Assembly (NCBI GenBank): GCA_020854785.1
Contig: JAHFZE010000316.1
Coordinates: forward strand, 1-11,495
DNA from: Methanomethylovorans sp.
GTDB taxonomy: Archaea; Halobacteriota; Methanosarcinia; Methanosarcinales; Methanosarcinaceae
DNA: 11,495 nucleotides
Direction: 5' to 3'
This document shows, one piece after another, positions 6,910 to 11,495 of this stretch. Position 1 is the first letter of the stretch, and each line of letters begins with the position of its first letter. The notes under the pieces are model-generated. The model did no database searches and had not been told where the DNA came from. It was given only the letters and a program-made list of their open reading frames with translations. The translations under genes and the position numbers were made by a program.

Positions 6910-8766
6910 TCATTCGCTTTGAAGCTTTTTTAAGTCCATTTCCCGAAGTTTCTTCCGCATGATCTTGCCACCGATCGTTTTGGGCAGTTCATCTACGAAC
7001 TCAATAGATCGTGGGTATTTATATGGTGCTGTTGTGTGCTTTACATGGTTCTGAAGTTCCTGTATAAGTTTGTCCGAAGGTTCAAAACCTTGGTTCAGTA
7101 CGACGAAAGCTTTGACAATCATACCTCTTATATTATCTGGAGAGCCAATAACAGCAGATTCCTGAACAGCAGGATGCTCAAGAAGCGCACTCTCTACTTC
7201 AAAAGGACCTATCCGATATCCTGAGCTCTTGATGACATCGTCATCGCGGCCTACGAACCAGAAATAGCCATCATCGTCCGTATATGCCTTATCGCCGGTG
7301 TAATAGAATCCTTTCTGGAATGATTTCTCGTTCTCTTCATCGTTATTGAGGTATTTGACAAGAAGACCCACAGGACGTGGATCAAGTGAGATCGCGATCC
7401 TTCCTTCTTCAAAGTTATTGACCCTTTTGCCATGTTCATCATGCAGCTCAATATTCCATCCAGGAGAAGGTTTCCCCATTGAACCGGGCTTGTTCTCCAG
7501 GCAGGCAAAGGATGCGATAGCACAACAGGTCTCTGTCTGACCGTAGCCTTCATAGATATTAAGACCTGTCCCTTCTTTCCAAACTTTGATCACTTCAGGA
7601 TTAAGGGGTTCACCTGCACTGCAGCAGTGACGGAGCTGATCGAGATCGAACTTGCTCAGGTCGGCAAGTATGAGCATTCTGTAAATAGTGGGTGGGCAAC
7701 AGAAGGTTGTGACCTCATATTTCTCGATAAGCGGAAGCAGCTCAGTCGCCTCGAACTTTCCTCTTATGTCGTACACGAGGATGCATGAACCAGCGATCCA
7801 CTGTCCGAATATTTTACCCCATGCACATTTTGCCCAGCCAGTGTCCGAGAAGGTGAAATGCAGGTCGTTCTCTGTAAGGTCCTGCCACAGTTCTGCAGTC
7901 ACCCTGTGACCCAAAGGATATGCATGGTTGTGAAGTGCCATCTTAGCTTTACCTGTAGTTCCTGAAGTAAAGTATATTAACATAGGATCTGTGGAATGGG
8001 TAAGTACAGGTATTGATACTGAATGATGTGAAACTGGTGCAGGGTAGAGGAGTTCGTACTGGAAACTGATCCAGTTCTCTGTTTTTCCGTCGATGACCAT
8101 ACATTCTTTAAGAGTGGGGCACTCAGCTCTGATCTCATCCACCTTAGTGACATTTTCCATGTCAGTGATGATCATTTTGAACTTGCCTGCGTTGACCCTG
8201 TACTGAAGGTCACTTGGTGTGAGAAGTGTCGGACAAGGACATACAACAGCACCAAGTTTTATCAGGGCAATTACGAATATCCACCACTCTGGAACCCGGT
8301 GTAGCATCAGGATGATCCTGTCTCCTTTATTGACCTCGTATTTGAGAAGAATGTTCGCTGCCTGATTGGAGAGTTTCATCATATCCCTGAAGGTGTACTT
8401 TTTCTCCTCACCATGCTGATCGACCCAGATCATGGCAAGTTTATTACGGTCTTCCTTTGCCCAGGCATCAATAACGTCATATCCGAAGTTGAAATACTCC
8501 GGGATCTCATTGTTCCATTCTTCTCTGACCTTATCGTAGTCACACATGTTGCGCGGGATCTCTTTAACGTTCAAAAGATGCGTGTTATTTGTAAAACAGT
8601 TATCATCTGCCTGTTCCAGCTGTGCGCGTGGAATTCTCCAGAGCCTGCCCAGTTTAACGCCATCAATGGTCCCTTCCTGCAGCCAGGTATGTACGGTCTT
8701 TGTTTCTACCCTGAGCTTTTTAGCCACTTCATGTGGTGTGAGATAGTGTGATTTTTCTGATGTCAT
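6910..8766 (-). CDS. AMP-forming acyl-CoA synthetase with N-terminal excisionase-like HTH
   Basis: Activates a carboxylic acid with ATP to acyl-AMP and, in most relatives, to acyl-CoA. The 618-residue product has two parts. Residues ~8-52 (YLTPHEVAKKLRVETKTVHTWL then GVKLGRLWRIPRAQLEQ) are an excisionase/MerR-like helix-turn-helix. After a ~20-residue linker the adenylation enzyme begins near residue 74 (MCDYDKVREEW). Its motifs are complete: P-loop YFTSGTTGKAK (265-275), SDTGWAKC, YEGYGQTET (405-413), YYTGD (488-492), the hinge GRDDDVIKSSGYRIGPFEVE, and catalytic Lys601 in PKTIGGKIMRKK. It resembles the medium/branched-chain acyl-CoA synthetases (Macs) of Methanosarcina. ATG 8766 is chosen because a TATA-like box lies 27 nt upstream, implying a leaderless mRNA. 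TTG 8787 would add 7 residues. No good ribosome binding site supports an internal start at the enzyme boundary (8526). The acid used is unknown. Confidence 0.93.
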   Translation of the reverse strand: MTSEKSHYLTPHEVAKKLRVETKTVHTWLQEGTIDGVKLGRLWRIPRAQLEQADDNCFTNNTHLLNVKEIPRNMCDYDKVREEWNNEIPEYFNFGYDVIDAWAKEDRNKLAMIWVDQHGEEKKYTFRDMMKLSNQAANILLKYEVNKGDRIILMLHRVPEWWIFVIALIKLGAVVCPCPTLLTPSDLQYRVNAGKFKMIITDMENVTKVDEIRAECPTLKECMVIDGKTENWISFQYELLYPAPVSHHSVSIPVLTHSTDPMLIYFTSGTTGKAKMALHNHAYPLGHRVTAELWQDLTENDLHFTFSDTGWAKCAWGKIFGQWIAGSCILVYDIRGKFEATELLPLIEKYEVTTFCCPPTIYRMLILADLSKFDLDQLRHCCSAGEPLNPEVIKVWKEGTGLNIYEGYGQTETCCAIASFACLENKPGSMGKPSPGWNIELHDEHGKRVNNFEEGRIAISLDPRPVGLLVKYLNNDEENEKSFQKGFYYTGDKAYTDDDGYFWFVGRDDDVIKSSGYRIGPFEVESALLEHPAVQESAVIGSPDNIRGMIVKAFVVLNQGFEPSDKLIQELQNHVKHTTAPYKYPRSIEFVDELPKTIGGKIMRKKLREMDLKKLQSE

Positions 8767-8788
8767 TAGATATGTCGAAGAGGTCAAT

Positions 8789-8798
8789 CTATTTTAAT
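8789..8798 (-). promoter_or_regulatory. TATA-like box for the HTH-acyl-CoA synthetase gene
   Basis: Read leftward, ATTAAAATAG lies about 27 nt before ATG 8766. That is the spacing expected if transcription begins at or next to the start codon, which fits the absence of a ribosome binding site. Confidence 0.45.
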
Positions 8799-9166
8799 GC
8801 TTTTTTTAATTTATCTCTGATAACTATTGTCTGGATCAACAGATCATATATCACATTTCTGTTTTACCTTATATTTTTCAGCCTTCGGGTTCACTTTTTG
8901 CAAAAAAGAAGCTGTGAAAAAGAATATTTATTAAAATGCTTGGTCATTGAGCTCAAAGAGCTGTAGAAATATATTAAATTGTTTAAATTTTTTTCGGTAG
9001 TTACTTATACTAGCTATGTTCAATCCTTTACAAATGTAACATAAGGTATTGAAGTTTCTGAACATACGTTCTTAAGGTTCGGGTATTTCGTGCATGCAAA
9101 TTGGAATCATGGTTGGGGGACAAGAAACCTAAAAACCATGCATTGTTGGTGTAATGGGTGATATGA
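8799..9166. promoter_or_regulatory. Divergent intergenic region with promoter and structured leader for the repeat protein
   Basis: About 370 bases with no gene. Toward the repeat protein it contains a TATA-like CTTATACTA at 9004-9012. A 5-bp-arm palindrome TTACA-AA-TGTAA follows at 9028-9039, about where transcription would begin. Next comes a leader of about 130 nt. In the leader, CATGGTT (9108-9114) can pair with AACCATG (9134-9140), or AGGTT (9075-9079) with AACCT (9126-9130). The ribosome binding site GGTGAT lies at 9157-9162. The 12-bp palindrome TTTTTGCAAAAA is at 8895-8906. Confidence 0.4.
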
Positions 9167-10048
9167 ATGCAAAACAAGTTGGTCCGACTAGTTCATTTTG
9201 GGGTACTATTGTATATTTTGCTAGCAACTACAGGTACTGTCTTGGCAGGATCCGTAGGGGTATATGACAATGAAGGCACATGGGCTTTATGGAACCCTAA
9301 TCCCAATTCTGCAGATCTTGTGGGATTCGGCTGGGCAGGTACTGAACCGATAGTAGGCGACTGGGACGGAGATAGGATAACTGAGGTCGGTGTGTACAAT
9401 AGAGAAGGCAATAATTTTCTGATCCGGACCGATCAAGGGTTTGATGTCATTGGTCTGGGATGGGTAGGAGTCACTCCTGTTGTAGGTGATTGGAATGGTG
9501 ATGGTGCTGATGAAGTTGGTGTGTACAACAATGAAGGCACATGGGCTTTGTGGAACCCGGATACCAATTCTGCAGATCTTGTGGGATTCGGCTGGGCAGG
9601 TACCGAACCGATAGTAGGCGACTGGGACGGAGATGGGATAACTGAGGTCGGAATATACAACAGAGAAGGCAATAATTTCCTTATTATGGAAGATCCTATA
9701 AATTATCGTATTTTTGGCCTGGGGTGGGTTGGTGTAACCCCGGTTGTTGGTGACTGGAATGGTGATATGGATACAGATATCGGTGTATATGATAATGCAG
9801 GCACCTGGGCACTTTGGGACATAACTATAGGTTCAGATGAAGCTCTTGAAGTTGTGATAGGATTTGGTTGGGCAGGTACTGAGCCGGTAGTGGGTGATTG
9901 GGGTGGAGACGGTGAAGATAAGATCGGTATTTATAATCGTAATGGGAACAATTTTCTACTGATGAAAGGTGGTGGATTCGAAGTTGTGGGTCTTGGATGG
10001 ACAAGCATTACACCCCTTGTAGGTAATTGGGAGACTACGAACAATTAA
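9167..10048 (+). CDS. Secreted protein of six alternating propeller-like repeats
   Basis: A 293-residue exported protein. Residues 1-27 are a signal peptide (basic start, hydrophobic core, likely cut after TVLA). The rest is six tandem repeats of 41-48 residues in strict A-B-A-B-A-B order. A copies carry GTWALW and GFGWAGTEP; B copies carry GNNFL and GLGWVGVTP. Each repeat except the last ends in a VGDWDGDG-like Asp-rich loop, as in calcium-binding FG-GAP/VCBS-type repeats, and begins (V/I)G(V/I)Y. The last repeat has NWETTNN instead and ends the protein. Six ~44-residue units suggest a six-bladed beta-propeller, though the fold is inferred. There is no C-terminal anchor or sorting signal. 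Adhesion or an envelope role is possible but not shown. The start is ATG 9167 with GGTGAT four bases upstream. It is a single gene with its own leader. Confidence 0.85.
   Translation: MQNKLVRLVHFGVLLYILLATTGTVLAGSVGVYDNEGTWALWNPNPNSADLVGFGWAGTEPIVGDWDGDRITEVGVYNREGNNFLIRTDQGFDVIGLGWVGVTPVVGDWNGDGADEVGVYNNEGTWALWNPDTNSADLVGFGWAGTEPIVGDWDGDGITEVGIYNREGNNFLIMEDPINYRIFGLGWVGVTPVVGDWNGDMDTDIGVYDNAGTWALWDITIGSDEALEVVIGFGWAGTEPVVGDWGGDGEDKIGIYNRNGNNFLLMKGGGFEVVGLGWTSITPLVGNWETTNN
9254..10045 (+). repeat. Intragenic tandem repeats, ~261-nt period
   Basis: Units start at bases 9254 (A1), 9386 (B1), 9515 (A2), 9647 (B2), 9779 (A3) and 9923 (B3). A1 and A2 are nearly identical in DNA: by eye about nine differences in some 130 bases, with one exact run of 40 bases and another of 30. 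A3 and the B copies differ more. This points to a recent duplication or gene conversion of the A-B pair in an older array. Confidence 0.85.
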
Positions 10049-10067
10049 TTTTTTAGTATGTAGCGTA

Positions 10068-10082
10068 CCTCAGTTTTTGAGG
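10068..10082 (+). terminator. Weak hairpin after the repeat-protein gene
   Basis: CCTCA/TGAGG (10068-10072 with 10078-10082) closes a 5-nt loop of GTTTT, 20 nt past the stop codon. A T-run TTTTTT precedes the hairpin, so the order is not that of a classic terminator. Confidence 0.3.
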
Positions 10083-10102
10083 AGCCCGGATCTCATTATT
10101 AC

Positions 10103-10128
10103 GAAAAGTTATATGAGAAAAGTTATAT
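10103..10128 (+). promoter_or_regulatory. Tandem TATA-like elements before homospermidine synthase
   Basis: The 12-mer GAAAAGTTATAT occurs twice, at 10103-10114 and 10117-10128. The second copy's TATAT is centred about 27 nt before ATG 10153, fitting a leaderless transcript. The first would give a leader of about 14 nt. Confidence 0.45.
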
Positions 10129-10152
10129 CCATGCCTTACGTTTACGAAACTT

Positions 10153-11495
10153 ATGAAAAAAAGGTTTTCCAACAAGATCCTGATCATTGGCTACGGTTCA
10201 GTTTCACAATGCACTTTACCCATTTTAATTGAAAAGCTCGATGTTTCACTAGAAAACATCACCTTAATTGATTTTGTAGACAAATCAAAAGCTCTGAAAA
10301 AATATACTGATAAAGGACTGAGATATGTCTGTGAGAAGATCACAAGAGAAAATTTAGATCAGCTTTTGTCACAGTATCTGGAAAATGAGGACTTGCTTAT
10401 TGACCTTGCGTGGAACATAGCTACTAGTGATATCATTAAGTGGTGCCATGATCACAATGTATTGTACATTAATACTTCGCTCGAAGTGTGGGACCCTACA
10501 GAGGGATTTTTAACGCAAAGTCTATTGGAAAAATCTCTTTATTTGCGGCAGATGAGATTGCTTGAACTTTCCCGTGATTGGAAAGATGCACCGACCGCTA
10601 TTATTGACCATGGTGCAAATCCCGGCTTGATATCTCACTTTGTCAAGCAAGCCTTGCTGGATATTGCCGCCCGGACCTGTGCTGATAAGAAAGTCTCTTT
10701 CGAGGATGAACAGGAAATTGCTCTTCTTGCAAAAAACAGGGATTTTGCTCGGATGGCTATGAAATTGGGAATCAAGATCATCCATTGCAGCGAGCGGGAT
10801 ACCCAGATAGCCAACCGCCCAAAGGAGGTAAATGAATTTGTTGGGACTTGGAGCATTGAAGGATTCAGGGAAGAAGGAACAGCTCCGGTCGAGATTGCCT
10901 GGGGAACCCATGAAACGAAATTGCCCCACTTGGCGCATATACCTCCGTGCGGGCCGAAAAATGTGATCTTTATACCTCAAATGGGCATGAATACTTGGGT
11001 CCGATCGTGGATACCTGATGAAGAAATAGTTGGTATGGCAATCCGTCATGGTGAATCATTTGGCCTTTCACAGATGTTAACTGTCTGGGAAGACGGCAAG
11101 GCCATCTATCGGCCGACCATTCATTATGCATATATGCCCTGTCATGATACACTTGCCTCTCTTTGCGAGTTGCGGGGCCGGAATTATGAACTTCAGCCCT
11201 CACTCAGGATCATGACAAATGAGATCACATCTGGCACGGATATAATGGGAGCACTCCTGATGGGACATTCTTATAACTCTTGGTGGACCGGGAGCTCATT
11301 GAGCATTGAAGAGGCCAGATCCCTTGCTCCTGGCCAGAATGCTACTACACTTCAGGTGGCTGCAGGCATTGTTGCTGCTGTGCTCTGGATGCTTGATAAT
11401 CCGCGGGAAGGCATTAAGACACCTGAGGAATTACCTCATGATTTTGTTCTGGATATTGCCAGACCGTATCTTGGGAATATCATTTCCACACCATC
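10153..11495 (+). CDS. hss: Homospermidine synthase (3' end outside the window)
   Basis: NAD-dependent cytoplasmic enzyme joining two putrescines into sym-homospermidine with loss of ammonia. Homospermidine is a known major polyamine of Methanosarcinales. The 447 residues seen (family about 475) start with a Rossmann loop ILIIGYGSVSQCTLPIL and are open to the window edge. Family blocks follow: TAIIDHGANPGLISHFVKQALL (about 150-170), HCSERDTQ, EFVGTWSIEGFREEG, WGTHE, RPTIHYAYMPC, EITSGTDIMGALLMGH, WWTGSSLSIEEAR, ATTLQVAAGI and RPYLG. By eye the active-site residues described for the Blastochloris enzyme are kept (Glu111, Asn156, Glu214, Trp233, Asp363 here), while its Asp94 seems to align with Asn88. 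ATG 10153 is the only ATG, GTG or TTG after the in-frame stop at 10114. There is no ribosome binding site, so a leaderless mRNA is likely. Confidence 0.95.
   Translation, partial: MKKRFSNKILIIGYGSVSQCTLPILIEKLDVSLENITLIDFVDKSKALKKYTDKGLRYVCEKITRENLDQLLSQYLENEDLLIDLAWNIATSDIIKWCHDHNVLYINTSLEVWDPTEGFLTQSLLEKSLYLRQMRLLELSRDWKDAPTAIIDHGANPGLISHFVKQALLDIAARTCADKKVSFEDEQEIALLAKNRDFARMAMKLGIKIIHCSERDTQIANRPKEVNEFVGTWSIEGFREEGTAPVEIAWGTHETKLPHLAHIPPCGPKNVIFIPQMGMNTWVRSWIPDEEIVGMAIRHGESFGLSQMLTVWEDGKAIYRPTIHYAYMPCHDTLASLCELRGRNYELQPSLRIMTNEITSGTDIMGALLMGHSYNSWWTGSSLSIEEARSLAPGQNATTLQVAAGIVAAVLWMLDNPREGIKTPEELPHDFVLDIARPYLGNIISTP

Noticed and set aside
8895..8906. Perfect palindrome TTTTTGCAAAAA as an operator
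   Set aside because: It is made of A and T runs in AT-rich DNA and lies more than 100 bases from the nearest proposed promoter, so chance is likely.
8748..8966. Rightward 72-codon hydrophobic reading frame beside the HTH-acyl-CoA synthetase start
   Set aside because: It overlaps the start of a strong gene on the other strand, has no ribosome binding site and is AT-driven. Its hydrophobic composition is what such DNA gives by chance.
9254..10045. CRISPR-like array
   Set aside because: The repeats are in frame, encode a continuous protein with a signal peptide, are too long, and have no unique spacers.

Overview
The window reads as chromosomal DNA from a methanogenic archaeon of the Methanosarcinales, probably a methylotrophic Methanosarcinaceae such as Methanolobus, Methanococcoides or Methanosarcina. 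The evidence is a FilR1/Msr-type methanogen regulator, a DUF1638 gene (a family common in methanogens), archaeal TATA boxes about 25 nt upstream of starts, short or absent leaders, AT-rich gaps and a homospermidine synthase. Naming the genus would be a guess. No tRNA, rRNA, CRISPR array, transposase or integrase is visible.

Layout. 1-1464 (+): C-terminal two thirds of a bacterial-type LonA protease, followed by a clear hairpin/T-run terminator. 1510-2267: mostly non-coding, with two doubtful small ORFs. 2268-3053 (+): winged-helix FilR1-type regulator, convergent with a YggS/PLPBP-type PLP protein (3097-3747, -). 3863-4487 (-): a DUF1638 gene that appears frameshifted. 4543-4833 (+): small two-helix DUF4405 membrane protein. 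4981-5181 (+): small secreted acidic protein whose stop codon lies inside its terminator hairpin. 5276-5884 (-): GNAT acetyltransferase. 6348-6815 (+): NimA/PPOX-like flavin-binding protein, again with its stop codon in a hairpin. 6910-8766 (-): acyl-CoA synthetase with an excisionase/MerR-like DNA-binding domain fused to its N-terminus. 9167-10048 (+): secreted protein made almost wholly of six alternating ~44-residue repeats. 10153 to the end (+): NAD-dependent homospermidine synthase, cut by the window edge.

The genes do not form one pathway. Nearly every gene has its own promoter and/or terminator and neighbours often face opposite ways, so this is a chain of single-gene transcription units and not an operon. 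Common themes are only loose: protein quality control (Lon), cofactor homeostasis (PLP protein, flavin protein), polyamine synthesis (homospermidine synthase) and C1-metabolism-associated families (FilR1-type regulator, DUF1638).

The items most worth a second look are the HTH-acyl-CoA synthetase fusion, the two-type repeat protein with its long and possibly structured leader, and the broken DUF1638 gene. I did not find a convincing new multi-gene system.
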